61,081 nucleotides of DNA from Candidatus Woesearchaeota archaeon (GCA_018302605.1 JAGVZN010000010.1:3932-65012); one strand, 5' to 3'; counted from the stretch's first letter, positions 24,246 through 33,514 are shown. Numbers and translations are program-made. The notes: a model not told the origin generated them from the letters alone.

Positions 24246-24776
24246 ATGGCAACGAAAACAAAAACGAATGGGAATCCGATGAGGAACATCCACATCGCTA
24301 AAGTAACACTCAATATCGGCGCCGGAAAAGATGAAAATGTCCTCAAGAAAGGTTTCACCCTCCTGCAAAAGATCACCCCTCTCAAGCCGGTAAAGACGAC
24401 TACCAAAAAAAGGATTCCGGGATGGTCGCTTCGTCCCGGCTTGGAAATTGGCACGATGGTAACGGTACGAAAAAATGCTGATGTGTTGCTGAAGCGGCTG
24501 CTTGTCGCTAAGGAAAACACTCTCGCCGCAAGTAATTTCGATGAGCGGGGAAATTTCGCTTTCGGCATTCCGGAATATATCGAAATCGAAGGGTTGGAAT
24601 ACGATCCTGAATTGAAGATTATGGGTCTGGAAGCTGCAGTTACATTGGAACGGCCCGGTTATCGAATAAAGCGTCGGAAAATCAGGTCGGCTCGAGTCGG
24701 GAAAAGTCACCAGATCACCAAAGAAGAAGCAGTGGCTTTCATCCGCGCCGCATTTGGAGTCGAGGTACAGCCATGA
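24246..24776 (+). CDS. rpl5: Large ribosomal subunit protein L5 (uL5)
   Basis: 176 residues. It binds 5S rRNA in the central protuberance. MRNIHIAKVTLNIGAGKDENVLKKGFTLL and the loop AASNFDERGNFAFGIPEYIEIEGLEYDPELKIMGLEAAVTLERPGYRI are diagnostic. It is followed by a 118-base AT-rich spacer with no gene seen. Confidence 0.96.
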   Translation: MATKTKTNGNPMRNIHIAKVTLNIGAGKDENVLKKGFTLLQKITPLKPVKTTTKKRIPGWSLRPGLEIGTMVTVRKNADVLLKRLLVAKENTLAASNFDERGNFAFGIPEYIEIEGLEYDPELKIMGLEAAVTLERPGYRIKRRKIRSARVGKSHQITKEEAVAFIRAAFGVEVQP

Positions 24777-24894
24777 ACATAAACGACAGATATCTTTGTT
24801 CGAATGTTTATCCCCAAAATAATCTATCCTCACAAATGATCAATGATAATTCATCTATCAAAAAGGGAAATAGCAGAGGGGGAAATAAGCTACA

Positions 24895-25125
24895 ATGACA
24901 ACAAGCGATTGGCGGAAAATGTTCACCCAACTGAACGCTAAGCCGGTAAAAAAAGCGAAATACACCAAGCACAATCAACCACGTTCCCGTTCGTGCGGCG
25001 TGACGCTGCGGAAATGCAAAAACTGCGGGCGTGATGGCGGTCATATCAATAAGTATGGTCTTCATCTCTGCCGTCAGTGTTTCCGGGAGATGGCCTTGAA
25101 TCTTGGTTTCAAAAAATATAGCTGA
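24895..25125 (+). CDS. rps14: Small ribosomal subunit protein S14 (uS14), zinc type
   Basis: 76 residues, slightly longer than the usual ~55. The zinc site is [27 protein letters not shown] (two CxxC pairs), with RSRSCGVT upstream. It is in the 30S head. It starts after GGGGGAAATAAGCTACA. Confidence 0.95.
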   Translation: MTTSDWRKMFTQLNAKPVKKAKYTKHNQPRSRSCGVTLRKCKNCGRDGGHINKYGLHLCRQCFREMALNLGFKKYS

Positions 25126-25251
25126 ACCAACAGAGAACCAACAATAAATGTTGAACCAACCAAAAATGAAAAGACAAAGTAAGACGGAAAAGATGGATAG
25201 GGATAGAATCGGCTACAAAGAAGCATTAAGATCAGTGAGGATTGATTAAAA

Positions 25252-25641
25252 ATGTTAAATGATCCATTGGCGGCGGCCTTAACAAAAATAATGAACGCGG
25301 AAAAAGTAGGGAAGCGTGAAGTAGTTCTCCGACCGGCTTCGAAAATGTTAAAAGTTATCCTGCGTCTGATGAACGAACAGAACTATCTTGGAATGTTTGA
25401 GGAAATTGATGACGGGAAGGGGGGGCATCTCAAAGTGTATCTTCTCGGAAATATCAATCATTGTGGGGTCATCAAACCTCGTTTCTCCACAAAGTATCAG
25501 AATGTTGAAAAATGGGAAAAACGTTATCTTCCCGCGAAAGATTTTGGAGTCATTTTCATCACCACTCCGCAGGGGATTACGACGCATCTTGATGCTAAAG
25601 AAAAACAAACGGGGGGCCGCCTGTTGGCATATGTCTATTAG
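25252..25641 (+). CDS. rps8: Small ribosomal subunit protein S8 (uS8)
   Basis: 129 residues. DPLAAALTKIMNAEKVGKREVVLRPASKMLKVILRLMNEQNYLG and the C-terminal FGVIFITTPQGITTHLDAKEKQTGGRLLAYVY match archaeal S8. The spacer upstream (25126-25251) contains a 33-codon open stretch judged doubtful. Confidence 0.96.
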   Translation: MLNDPLAAALTKIMNAEKVGKREVVLRPASKMLKVILRLMNEQNYLGMFEEIDDGKGGHLKVYLLGNINHCGVIKPRFSTKYQNVEKWEKRYLPAKDFGVIFITTPQGITTHLDAKEKQTGGRLLAYVY

Positions 25642-25652
25642 GTGAAAAGATC

Positions 25653-26195
25653 ATGAAAGCAGAAATTATCCGGGAGATTGCATTTGGGGCTGGCGTTTCA
25701 GCAACCCTCAACGGAGAAATGCTTACGGTCAAAGGTCCCAAAGGAGAGGTGTCCCGGTCGTTCCGCAGCCCTTCCATAACCACTACTATCAATCAAGGAA
25801 AAATTGTCTTGCAGGTGAAAAAAGGAACAAAAAGGGAGAAGACAATGATCGGCACTTTTGAAGCGCATATCGCCAATATGATCAAAGGAGTCCAGGAACA
25901 CCACACCTACAAGCTAAAAATCTGCTCCAGCCACTTTCCGATGAATGTCAGTGTCGTGGGCAAGGAATTGCTCATCAAGAACTTTCTGGGTGAAGCAGTT
26001 CCACGAAAAGCGAAAATTGTTCCTGGGGCAGATGTTAAAGTCAACGGGAACGAGATTATTGTCACCAGTCCTGATCGTGAATTGGCAGGAATGATGGCTT
26101 CCCGGATCGAGAACCTCTGTCGGATCACCAATCGTGACCGCAGAATCTTCCAGGATGGGTGTTATATCACTCATAAAGTGGGGAGAGCAATCTAG
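25653..26195 (+). CDS. rpl6: Large ribosomal subunit protein L6 (uL6)
   Basis: 180 residues, two repeated L6 domains: VSATLNGEMLTVKGPKGEVSRSF near the start and VSVVGKELLIKNFLGEAVPRKAKIVPGADVKVNGNEIIVTSPD in the second. It lies near the sarcin-ricin loop and the elongation factor site. Confidence 0.96.
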   Translation: MKAEIIREIAFGAGVSATLNGEMLTVKGPKGEVSRSFRSPSITTTINQGKIVLQVKKGTKREKTMIGTFEAHIANMIKGVQEHHTYKLKICSSHFPMNVSVVGKELLIKNFLGEAVPRKAKIVPGADVKVNGNEIIVTSPDRELAGMMASRIENLCRITNRDRRIFQDGCYITHKVGRAI

Positions 26196-26266
26196 ACTCC
26201 GGGAGGGGATGTTTAATCATCACCCTCATCGTCATCAAAACAACATGATTCAATAACTAAAACAAC

Positions 26267-26947
26267 ATGGTAAACACAATCCAGTTACAGAAGCGCAGAA
26301 TTGCCAAGCGGCGTAAGCCTAGCTTTGTGGTCAAGGAATCCCACTTCATCGCTCGTGTTAAAAAACGTTGGAGGCTTCCTCGTGGACTACATTCCGCGGC
26401 TCGGCAACGCTATCGCGGCCGCCCGGCACAGCCGCACCCAGGTTACGGTTCCCCGCAGGAAGTTCGTGGTCTTTCCCGAGAGGGGCTGATCCCCGTGCGC
26501 GTTCACACGGAACGTGATTTTTCCTTGCTCACGCCGGGGGTGCATGGTGCAGTGATCGGCCGAAGTGTTGGCAGCCGAAAGAAACTGGCCCTCTTGCAGC
26601 TGGCTCAGGAAAAGAAAATCAAAATCATTTACGTCAAAGATGTCTTTTCTTTGGTAACGAAAATGAAAGAGACACTGGCTCGCCGGCAGGAAGTACGCCG
26701 CTCCCAGAAACAGGAGAAGATGAAAAAGCAAGTTGAGCATCGCAAGAAGTCCGCTGAGAAAGAGAAAAAAGAGGACAAAGTCAAAGCAGGAGAAGAGAAA
26801 ACTGAAAATCAAACTGCACCGGGGAAAGAAATAACTTCCGCTGGTCGTGAAAACACAATTAACGTTATTGAATCGTCTTCCAATCAACATGCTGAAAAAG
26901 ACGAAGAGCGTAAGCTTGCCGAGAAAACGATGATCAAGAGGCAATAA
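26267..26947 (+). CDS. rpl32e: Large ribosomal subunit protein L32e (eL32) with long tail
   Basis: 226 residues, about 90 more than usual. The core (KPSFVVKESHFIARVKKRWRLPRGLHSAARQRYRGRPAQPHPGYGSPQEVRGL and VGSRKKLALLQLAQEKKIKI) ends near residue 135. A Lys/Glu-rich, probably coiled-coil tail follows (KQEKMKKQVEHRKKSAEKEKKEDKVK and onward). Confidence 0.95.
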   Translation: MVNTIQLQKRRIAKRRKPSFVVKESHFIARVKKRWRLPRGLHSAARQRYRGRPAQPHPGYGSPQEVRGLSREGLIPVRVHTERDFSLLTPGVHGAVIGRSVGSRKKLALLQLAQEKKIKIIYVKDVFSLVTKMKETLARRQEVRRSQKQEKMKKQVEHRKKSAEKEKKEDKVKAGEEKTENQTAPGKEITSAGRENTINVIESSSNQHAEKDEERKLAEKTMIKRQ

Positions 26948-26989
26948 TTACGCGATGAAAATAAGAAATAATCAACAAGGAGAAAGCTG

Positions 26990-27517
26990 ATGAATACTAA
27001 GAAAAGACTCGCCGCAAAAATCCTGAAAACATCTCACCAGAAAGTACGTTTTGCAGACGGATCTCTGGAAGAGATCAGCAAGGCAATTACCCGCGCAGAT
27101 ATGCGTGGCCTGATTGCCGTCGGCAAAATAAAAAAGATCACTCCCAATGAGCAATCCCGTGTTCGGGCAAGAGAGAATGCCGCGCAGAAAAGCAAGGGAC
27201 GGCGCAAAGGGAAAGGGAGCAGGAAAGGGCGCAAGTTTTCCCGGATCAGTAGGAAAGACCAATGGATGACAAAGATCCGCCTGCAGCGCGTTTTCCTTAA
27301 AGAATTGAGGGAAAGGGAATTACTTTCCCCGACGCAATACCGTCTGTTATACGCCAAGAGCAAAGGGGGCTATTTCCGGAACAAACGGCACATCAAATTG
27401 TACCTCTCTGAGCAGAACTTGCTGCGCGGAGATGAGGTCCCAGAAAAAGGGATGCCTAACAGAAAAGAACAACCTCCAAAAACAAAGATGAGCAGAGAGA
27501 AGGGGCACACTCCATAA
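26990..27517 (+). CDS. rpl19e: Large ribosomal subunit protein L19e (eL19)
   Basis: 175 residues. KKRLAAKILKTSHQKVRFADGSLEEISKAITRADMRGLI, the basic KGRRKGKGSRKGRK stretch and the helical ending typical of archaeal L19e, plus ~25 extra basic residues. AAGGAGAAAGCTG before the ATG is a good ribosome binding site. Confidence 0.96.
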   Translation: MNTKKRLAAKILKTSHQKVRFADGSLEEISKAITRADMRGLIAVGKIKKITPNEQSRVRARENAAQKSKGRRKGKGSRKGRKFSRISRKDQWMTKIRLQRVFLKELRERELLSPTQYRLLYAKSKGGYFRNKRHIKLYLSEQNLLRGDEVPEKGMPNRKEQPPKTKMSREKGHTP

Positions 27518-27629
27518 TCAGTCCTCAATGGAGTGTCTAAAACCTCACCAAGAGACGTCCCCCCCAAGAGAAAAAAATAGTCCAAAAATAATACCTAAAT
27601 AATACAAAAAAAGCAAAAAAAGCAACAAC

Positions 27630-28199
27630 ATGAAACCAACACGACCCAAAACAGTACCCTATCGACGTAAGAGAGAAGTAAAGACAAATTATACTAAACG
27701 GCTTACTCTTCTTCTCTCCGGAAAACCACGGCTGGTTGTTCGTCTGACCAACACACAGGTTCTGGCTCAGGTTGCTGAATTCACCCTCACTGGCGATAAG
27801 ATCATCGCCGCGGCTTCAGGCAGTGATCTCCGCAAGCTGGGTTGGCAATATTCCACCAAGAATCTGCCAGCGGCGTACTTGACTGGCTTCCTCATCGGCA
27901 AGAGGGCTGTCAAAAAAGGATGCAAAGAGAGCATTTTGGATACAGGTAATGTCTCTCCGATCCATAAAGGGCGTTTTTATGCTTTCTTGAAAGGCGCACT
28001 GGATGCGGGTTTTCAGGTGCCATTTAATCTCAAGAAAGACATCTTCGCAGAGGAGGAGAGGATTATGGGGAAACATATCATTGAACATGCTCCCCTTGTT
28101 CAAAAAGGAAGCAGACAATATACGCAATATTTAAAAAGCGGTGCTCTCCCCGAGAACATCTCAAAACAGTTTCAGACAATTAAACAGAAGATAAACTAA
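27630..28199 (+). CDS. rpl18: Large ribosomal subunit protein L18 (uL18)
   Basis: 189 residues. 5S rRNA-binding. VPYRRKREVKTNYTKRLTLLLSGKPRLVVRLTNTQVLAQVAEF and the LDTGNVSPIHKGRFYAFLKGALDAG segment match the archaeal form. A ~110-base A-rich spacer separates it from L19e. Confidence 0.96.
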   Translation: MKPTRPKTVPYRRKREVKTNYTKRLTLLLSGKPRLVVRLTNTQVLAQVAEFTLTGDKIIAAASGSDLRKLGWQYSTKNLPAAYLTGFLIGKRAVKKGCKESILDTGNVSPIHKGRFYAFLKGALDAGFQVPFNLKKDIFAEEERIMGKHIIEHAPLVQKGSRQYTQYLKSGALPENISKQFQTIKQKIN

Positions 28200-28315
28200 A
28201 ATCTGAATCATAAAATCAGATCAACTTAAACCCAACTCAAGAAATAAAATTTAAAACAAGATCAACTAAGAAAAATCAAATTAACTACAACAATTCAAAA
28301 AAAGAATATCCTCCC

Positions 28316-29134
28316 ATGGCACCACCCAAGAAAATAAAACGAGCGGAAGAAGAGCCAGTAGTAGTAGAACCAGTGGAAGAAAAAAAGAATGAAGAAGTCT
28401 CCAAAGAGATCGAAGAAGTCCCTCGGCTTCACGCAGATTGGAAACCGATCACTTCGTTAGGAAGACGGGTGAAAGACGGCGAAATAACTTCTATCGATCA
28501 GATTTTTGATTCCGGCCTGCCGATCCTTGAACCACAGATCGTCGATACGTTAGTTTCTCATTTGGAAGACGATCTCCTCTTGGTCGGGCAGGCGAAAGGG
28601 AAGTTCGGTGGTGGTCAGCGTCGAATCTTCCGGCAAACGCAGAAGAAGACAAAAGAAGGAAACAAAATCAAATTCACGACCGTTGCTGTTGTTGGTAACC
28701 GTGATGGTTATGTTGGAATCGGCATCGGCAAGAGTGGTGAAACAGTCCCATCTAGAGATAAAGCACGTCGTTCTGCTCGTCTCGGCCTGATCCGTGTACG
28801 TCGGGGAAGCGGCACATGGGAATCTGCCTCGAGGGAACCAACTTCCATCCCTTTTGCAGTAATGGGGCGCTGCGGTTCTGTTCGCATAACTTTGATGCCC
28901 GCCCCTAAAGGAAAAGGTCTCTGTGTGGAAAAAGAGTGTGCGAAGATCCTTGCTTTGGCGGGGATAAAAGATATCTGGAGCAAGACGCAAGGTCAAACAA
29001 AAACCAAATTGAATCTCATCTACGCGCTCATGGATGCGCTAAAGAAATTATCAGAAGTGAAGATCCAACCGGGAGATATTCCAAAACTTGGAATTTTGGA
29101 AGGTTCTCTGCGCAATCGAGCGATGGGGGAATAA
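28316..29134 (+). CDS. rps5: Small ribosomal subunit protein S5 (uS5)
   Basis: 272 residues. The double-stranded RNA-binding core KFTTVAVVGNRDGYVGIGIGKSGETVPSRDKARRSARL is followed by the C-terminal domain ending GSLRNRAMGE. The first ~40 residues are a strongly acidic extension (EEEPVVVEPVEEKKNEEVSKEIEEV) not usual in archaeal S5. It is at the mRNA entry site. Confidence 0.96.
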   Translation: MAPPKKIKRAEEEPVVVEPVEEKKNEEVSKEIEEVPRLHADWKPITSLGRRVKDGEITSIDQIFDSGLPILEPQIVDTLVSHLEDDLLLVGQAKGKFGGGQRRIFRQTQKKTKEGNKIKFTTVAVVGNRDGYVGIGIGKSGETVPSRDKARRSARLGLIRVRRGSGTWESASREPTSIPFAVMGRCGSVRITLMPAPKGKGLCVEKECAKILALAGIKDIWSKTQGQTKTKLNLIYALMDALKKLSEVKIQPGDIPKLGILEGSLRNRAMGE

Positions 29135-29148
29135 TCATAAACAAGACA

Positions 29149-29661
29149 ATGGCAGCGACAACAACACCTCTCGACGGGAAGAAAAACAGGAAAAGAGAGA
29201 ATAAACCGGCAGTGAAAGAGGCGGCTTCTTCAAAAGCGGCAAAAATTGCCGTTGTGCTGATCCGAGGAATGATCGATATGGACCGACCATTGAAAGATGC
29301 TTTGCGTATCCTACGTCTTCATCGGAAGAATCATTGCGTCATCGTCGAAGATAATCGCATCTCGCGGGGAATGATCCAGAAAGTAAAAGATTATGTCACT
29401 TGGGGCGAGATCTCTCCAGAAACCTATACGGAGCTGATCGGTAAGCGGGGAAAAGAATTTAAAGCCCGGCAAACCGATCGCAAACAGAAATATTCGTATG
29501 CGGTGATTGAGTTTCAGGGGAAAAAATACAAGCCTTATTTTGCCCTGAATCCACCACTCAAAGGGTTTGGCCGAAAAGGGATCAAGGTTGCGTTCCGGGT
29601 GGGCGGGGCTTTGGGAAATCGCGGTGAAAAAATCAATGATCTCCTCAGGAGGATGATGTAA
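29149..29661 (+). CDS. rpl30: Large ribosomal subunit protein L30 (uL30)
   Basis: 170 residues from MAATTTPLDGKKNRKR. Core: KIAVVLIRGMIDMDRPLKDALRILRLHRKNHCVIVEDNRISRGMIQKVKDYVTWGEI, with the archaeal C-terminal domain FALNPPLKGFGRKGIKVAFRVGGALGNRGEKINDLLRRM. The start is placed after the S5 stop; a longer frame reaching 28936 overlaps S5 and has no homologous sequence. Confidence 0.95.
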   Translation: MAATTTPLDGKKNRKRENKPAVKEAASSKAAKIAVVLIRGMIDMDRPLKDALRILRLHRKNHCVIVEDNRISRGMIQKVKDYVTWGEISPETYTELIGKRGKEFKARQTDRKQKYSYAVIEFQGKKYKPYFALNPPLKGFGRKGIKVAFRVGGALGNRGEKINDLLRRMM

Positions 29662-29771
29662 ATCCAAATGTATTTGGTTCAAAATTAATTTGATAAATGG
29701 TAATCACTAATAATCACTAATAATATCCATCACCAATAATCAAATAACCAATTAGATGAAAGCTACACACC

Positions 29772-30221
29772 ATGGTTGTCTACAAACGAAAAAAAGTGAA
29801 TCGATACCGCGGACATAGTAACCACGGTGGAGGCGCGAGAAAGAAGCGCCGAGGCGCGGGTAGTCGCGGTGGCCGCGGGATGGCAGGAACGGGAAAACGT
29901 GCTGGCCAGAAGAAAGCAGGCATGCCTCCCGTCTTAGGTAGTCATGGTTTCCGTCCGCTTCGTCGTGTCCTCCATGAGAAAATAACTACCATTAGTTACT
30001 TCACTCCCGAGAATGTTGAACGGCTGGTAGAGGGAGGGAAAGCAGTGAGAGAAGGACAATTAATTTCCATCGATCTGACAGAAATGGGGTATACTAAGCT
30101 TCTTGGAACAGGCAAAACTACCCAAAAGCTTAAAATTACTGTTGCTTCTTGTAGTAAAAGAGCTGCTGAGAAGATCAAAGCAGCAGGTGGCAGTGTGGCA
30201 GCGGAAAATATTACGGAATAA
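29772..30221 (+). CDS. rpl15: Large ribosomal subunit protein L15 (uL15)
   Basis: 149 residues. The Gly/Arg-rich N-terminus YRGHSNHGGGARKKRRGAGSRGGRGMAGTGKRAGQKK is typical, as is the C-terminal folded domain around IDLTEMGYTKLLGTGKTTQKLKITVASCSKRA. It is directly upstream of secY, the conserved order. Confidence 0.96.
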   Translation: MVVYKRKKVNRYRGHSNHGGGARKKRRGAGSRGGRGMAGTGKRAGQKKAGMPPVLGSHGFRPLRRVLHEKITTISYFTPENVERLVEGGKAVREGQLISIDLTEMGYTKLLGTGKTTQKLKITVASCSKRAAEKIKAAGGSVAAENITE

Positions 30222-30289
30222 TCAGCTCCACAGAAGAGGCAGGATTGGGGAGTAAGATTGGTGGGTTAGATTTGTAGGTTAGATTGGCT

Positions 30290-31678
30290 ATGGCATTACT
30301 GGAAAGAATTATTTCGTACCTCCCCGAAGTGCGTGGGCCACTGCAAAAAAAACTTCCTTTCAGTCAGAAGCTTAAATGGACACTGCTGATCCTGGTTATT
30401 TTTTATGTGTTGGGTCTCATCCCACTTTTTGGGCTTGGTGAGAATTCATTGCAGCAATTTGAATTTCTTTCGATTATCTTAGGGGCATCATTTGGAAGTA
30501 TCATCTCCTTGGGGATTGGTCCATTGGTTACTGCTTCTATCGTTCTTCAGCTGTTGTCCGGAACGGGAATCCTGAAATTAGATCTATCATCTCCGGAAGG
30601 CAAAAAGAAATTTCAGGGATTGCAAAAGATTGCCGGTGTTTTTTTTGTCGTTCTTGAAGGGGCAATCTATGTCTTGATGGGGGGTTTGGCACCTTCCGCC
30701 GCACTTGTCGGAACGCCTCTTTTTCAACAGCTCCAATTGATTTTGATTATCCAACTGATCGTCGGCGGTCTGCTGATCATGCTCATGGACGGGGTTGTCA
30801 GCAAATGGGGCTTCGGCTCAGGTCTTTCATTGTTTATTGCTGCCGGTGTTGCTCAACAGATATTTATCCGTACTTTTAACTTCCTGCCTTCACCGACGAA
30901 CCCAGATATCGCGGCGGGGGCAATCCCCGCAATCTTCCAGTCGATTGCGCGGGGTGATCTGACAACAGTGACACTGGAGCTGGCGGCGATCATCTCCACC
31001 CTCCTTGTTTTTGCGATCTGTGTCTACGGCCAATCGATGAAAGTGGAAATTCCTCTCTCATTCGGTCGAGTGCGGGGATATGGAATGCGCTGGCCGCTTA
31101 ACTTTTTTTATACCTCAAATATTCCGGTAATCCTCGTCGCGGCCTTGCTGGCGAATATCCAACTCTTTGCCCAACTACTCCAGCGTTGGGGGCATCCTCT
31201 GCTCGGAACATTCAATGGGAGCACTCCTGTCAGCGGCTTGGTCTATTGGTTAAGTAATCCTAATATCGTCCAAAGTATCATTACTGGCGGTCTTACCTGG
31301 ACTCAAGTCGGACAGGCTCTGGTCTATATCCTGATTATGGTCGTCGGGGCGATCGTGTTCAGTGCGTTTTGGGTCCAGACAGCAGGCATGGATGCGAAAA
31401 GCCAGGCGAAACAGATCCTTAATTCTGGGCTGCAGATCCCTGGTTTCCGTCGTGATGAACGGGTCCTAGAGAAAGTTTTGAATCGTTATATCTGGCCGCT
31501 GACTATTGCCGGCGGGGCGGCGATCGGCCTCTTGGCTGCGCTTGCTGATCTGACAGGTGCTCTCTCTCAGGGAACGGGAATTTTATTGGCGGTGATGATT
31601 GTCTACAAGCTCTACGAAGAGATTGCCAAACAGCACATGATGGATATGCACCCTGGTTTGAGAAAGTTCATGGAGTAG
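30290..31678 (+). CDS. secY: Preprotein translocase subunit SecY (Sec61-alpha)
   Basis: 462 residues, ten membrane helices. Pore subunit of the translocon. Plug and TM2 region: QFEFLSIILGASFGSIISLGIGPLVTASIVLQLLSG; cytoplasmic loop PLSFGRVRGYGMRWPLNFFYTSNIPVILV; C-terminal QHMMDMHPGLRKFM. The ATG at 30290 is favoured over a TTG two codons upstream. Sec61-beta, SecD and SecF are elsewhere in this window; SecE is not. Confidence 0.97.
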   Translation: MALLERIISYLPEVRGPLQKKLPFSQKLKWTLLILVIFYVLGLIPLFGLGENSLQQFEFLSIILGASFGSIISLGIGPLVTASIVLQLLSGTGILKLDLSSPEGKKKFQGLQKIAGVFFVVLEGAIYVLMGGLAPSAALVGTPLFQQLQLILIIQLIVGGLLIMLMDGVVSKWGFGSGLSLFIAAGVAQQIFIRTFNFLPSPTNPDIAAGAIPAIFQSIARGDLTTVTLELAAIISTLLVFAICVYGQSMKVEIPLSFGRVRGYGMRWPLNFFYTSNIPVILVAALLANIQLFAQLLQRWGHPLLGTFNGSTPVSGLVYWLSNPNIVQSIITGGLTWTQVGQALVYILIMVVGAIVFSAFWVQTAGMDAKSQAKQILNSGLQIPGFRRDERVLEKVLNRYIWPLTIAGGAAIGLLAALADLTGALSQGTGILLAVMIVYKLYEEIAKQHMMDMHPGLRKFME

Positions 31679-31686
31679 ACTAATTG

Positions 31687-31757
31687 AAACGCGGAGTATT
31701 CCACCACTCTCCACAGTGAAAAGAATATTTCACTGGGACACTAATTGGAATACGCTC
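31687..31757. repeat. R3 hairpin element, second copy
   Basis: It starts AACGCGGAGTATTCCACC like the copies at 10574 and 55466 and ends TTGGAATACGCTC, an inverted repeat of the start. Inside, CAGTGAAA/TTTCACTG forms a hairpin. ACG borders both the start (31689-31691) and the GGAAT near the right end (31752-31754), matching the ACG duplication at 55466, but this may be chance. It lies 8 bases after the secY stop. Confidence 0.7.
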
Positions 31758-31834
31758 ATCCCAAGAGATATGTCCCAGAGATCTGGTTCAAAATCAGCAA
31801 CAAATTTATAAAGAATTTACCTTAAGTGATCTAT

Positions 31835-32596
31835 ATGTCATTCCTTGATCCGGTTTTAAATCCTGTACTCGGGCCATTAGTTAATTTCAGTCCGTTCTGG
31901 GCGATCGTTATCTTATCTTTTGTGGTTTCATTCTTAAGCACAATCGCCTACAAGTATTTTACCGATCAGGAAAAGATGAAGAACCTGAAGATGAAACAGA
32001 AAGAGTATCAGAAACAGATGAAAGAGCTTCGGTCTCAGCCGGAAAAGATGATTGCAGTGCAGAAAGAAGCGATGAAATCAAATGCTGAGTACATGAAAAT
32101 GTCATTCAAGCCGATGCTGATCACCATGCTTCCTTTGTTATTGATCATTGGATGGATGGCCGGTCATCTGGCTTTTGAGCCGATCTTTCCGCAGGAAACG
32201 TACAGCCTAACTGCTTTCTTCAAAGAAAGCGCAACCGGAAATGCTGAGCTCATTGCCGGAGAGGGGACGGAAGTGTTGAATGGAGTTTCCCAGGGGATCA
32301 CTGGTGGTGTAGTTACGTGGAATTTACGCAGCCAGGAAGGAGATCATTCCCTGACGGTCAAACTCGGACAGCAGGAAGGAAGCACAAATGTCCGGATCAC
32401 CAAAGATGTACACTCCGCTGAACCGCTCACAACGCTGGAACATTCCGACATCGAGAAATTGCAGATCAATTATAAGCCGTTGAAACCGTTAGGAGAAATG
32501 AGTTTTTTTGGCTGGCAGCCAGGGTGGCTGGGATTGTATTTCATCTTCTCGCTGGTCAGCAGCTTGTTGTTCAGGAAATTGTTGAAGATTTATTGA
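31835..32596 (+). CDS. EMC3/TMCO1/YidC-like membrane insertase (DUF106)
   Basis: 253 residues. TM1 (about 19-40), a charged coiled coil (EKMKNLKMKQKEYQKQMKELRSQPEKMIAVQKEAMKSNAEYMKMSF), TM2 (about 93-110), an external beta-rich insertion of ~110 residues, and TM3 near the C-terminus. This is the Oxa1-superfamily archaeal form that inserts membrane proteins near SecY. The external insertion is longer than I expect for the family. Leaderless: TTTATAAAG is centred 26 bases before this ATG; a GTG nine bases upstream is less likely. Confidence 0.88.
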   Translation: MSFLDPVLNPVLGPLVNFSPFWAIVILSFVVSFLSTIAYKYFTDQEKMKNLKMKQKEYQKQMKELRSQPEKMIAVQKEAMKSNAEYMKMSFKPMLITMLPLLLIIGWMAGHLAFEPIFPQETYSLTAFFKESATGNAELIAGEGTEVLNGVSQGITGGVVTWNLRSQEGDHSLTVKLGQQEGSTNVRITKDVHSAEPLTTLEHSDIEKLQINYKPLKPLGEMSFFGWQPGWLGLYFIFSLVSSLLFRKLLKIY

Positions 32597-32695
32597 CGTA
32601 GAAATTGTGCAAAAATAGGTAATCAGGAGATCTGGTGCCCCCTCTCATCTTCCGCAATCAATATTTTTGCCCTGTAATGAAAATAGGGGCGAAAT

Positions 32696-32856
32696 CTTTA
32701 TAAATACTCTCTGAAAATAAGACAAAGTCCCGGGGGGATTTGATCTTGGAGGCAACTCGGATCACGGAAGTTATTATTGTTTCGTGTTCTCAGTTGTTTA
32801 GCATTAAACTTAGATAAATTAAACTTAGATAAAATTAAACGAATGAGGTATCCACT
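32696..32856 (+). promoter_or_regulatory. Promoter and ~125-nt leader of L34e-L14e
   Basis: CTTTATAAATA (32696-32706), in the same AAATCTTTATAAATA context as the L3 promoter, predicts transcription from about 32730. The leader has possible pairings (GATC twice around a loop at 32751-32762; CACGGAA with TTTCGTG) and a short repeat AAACTTAGATAAA twice, then GAGGT seven bases before the ATG. No protein frame. Confidence 0.5.
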
Positions 32857-33132
32857 ATGCCACGAGGAATGTTTAAATCAGGACGATTACGGAAAATATT
32901 CGTGAAGACACCCGGCGGTGTAACACATATTCATTACCGCCAACGGAAACCGAGCAAAGCTATCTGCAGCGTCTGTAAAAAGCCTTTAGCCGGCGTGCCC
33001 CGCGAAATGCCGGCGACGTTACGGAATATGCCCAAGACCGCAAAGAGACCAGAAAGGCCATACGGTGGTGTTCTGTGTTCAACCTGCATGCGGGTTATGT
33101 TTCAGCAAAAAGCACGAGGTGAGTCAGCATGA
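32857..33132 (+). CDS. rpl34e: Large ribosomal subunit protein L34e (eL34)
   Basis: 91 residues. PRGMFKSGRLRKIFVKTPGGVTHIHYRQRKPSKAICSVCKKPLAGVPR and CSTCMRVMF give the zinc CxxC pairs of L34e. In many archaea the cytidylate kinase gene follows; here L14e follows at once with an ATGA overlap. Confidence 0.96.
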   Translation: MPRGMFKSGRLRKIFVKTPGGVTHIHYRQRKPSKAICSVCKKPLAGVPREMPATLRNMPKTAKRPERPYGGVLCSTCMRVMFQQKARGESA

Positions 33133-33500
33133 GTATTTTTGATATCGGAAGAATGTGTTTAAAGATCGCTGGTCGTGACGCAGGCCGGAAATGTGTTGTG
33201 GTGGAGAACCTTGATGCACAGTTTGTGGTCGTTGATGGTGATGTCCGCCGCCGGAAAGTGAATACAAAACATCTCGAGCCGCTGGAAATAACTGTTGACT
33301 TGAAAGGAAAGACAAGTCATGCTGATGTCAAAGCCGCTTTCTCTCAATTAGGTCATGCGGTCTGGGAGTCAAAAGCAAAGAAACCGGCAGCACGATCAGT
33401 TCACCTGAAGAAGAGGCGAGAGGCTCCGGCTGAAGATAAGAAAGCAGTGAAGAAGAAAGTGATTAAAGCGGCTGAAGAGACGGTTAGTCCAGAAGCTTAA
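33129..33500 (+). CDS. rpl14e: Large ribosomal subunit protein L14e (eL14)
   Basis: 123 residues. DIGRMCLKIAGRDAGRKCVVVENLDAQFVVVDGDVRRRKVNTKHLEPL is the KOW-type core of archaeal L14e. The remaining ~50 residues are a basic tail. It converges on pheT with only 14 bases between the stops. Confidence 0.95.
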   Translation: MSIFDIGRMCLKIAGRDAGRKCVVVENLDAQFVVVDGDVRRRKVNTKHLEPLEITVDLKGKTSHADVKAAFSQLGHAVWESKAKKPAARSVHLKKRREAPAEDKKAVKKKVIKAAEETVSPEA

Positions 33501-33514
33501 TTATTTTTATCTTT

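Noticed and set aside
25148-25249. 33-codon frame between S14 and S8
   Set aside because: Possible but unsupported: no recognised sequence, no ribosome site, typical spacer composition.
28936-29148. N-terminal extension of L30 overlapping S5
   Set aside because: L30 homology begins after 29149, and the extension is only the alternative frame of S5.
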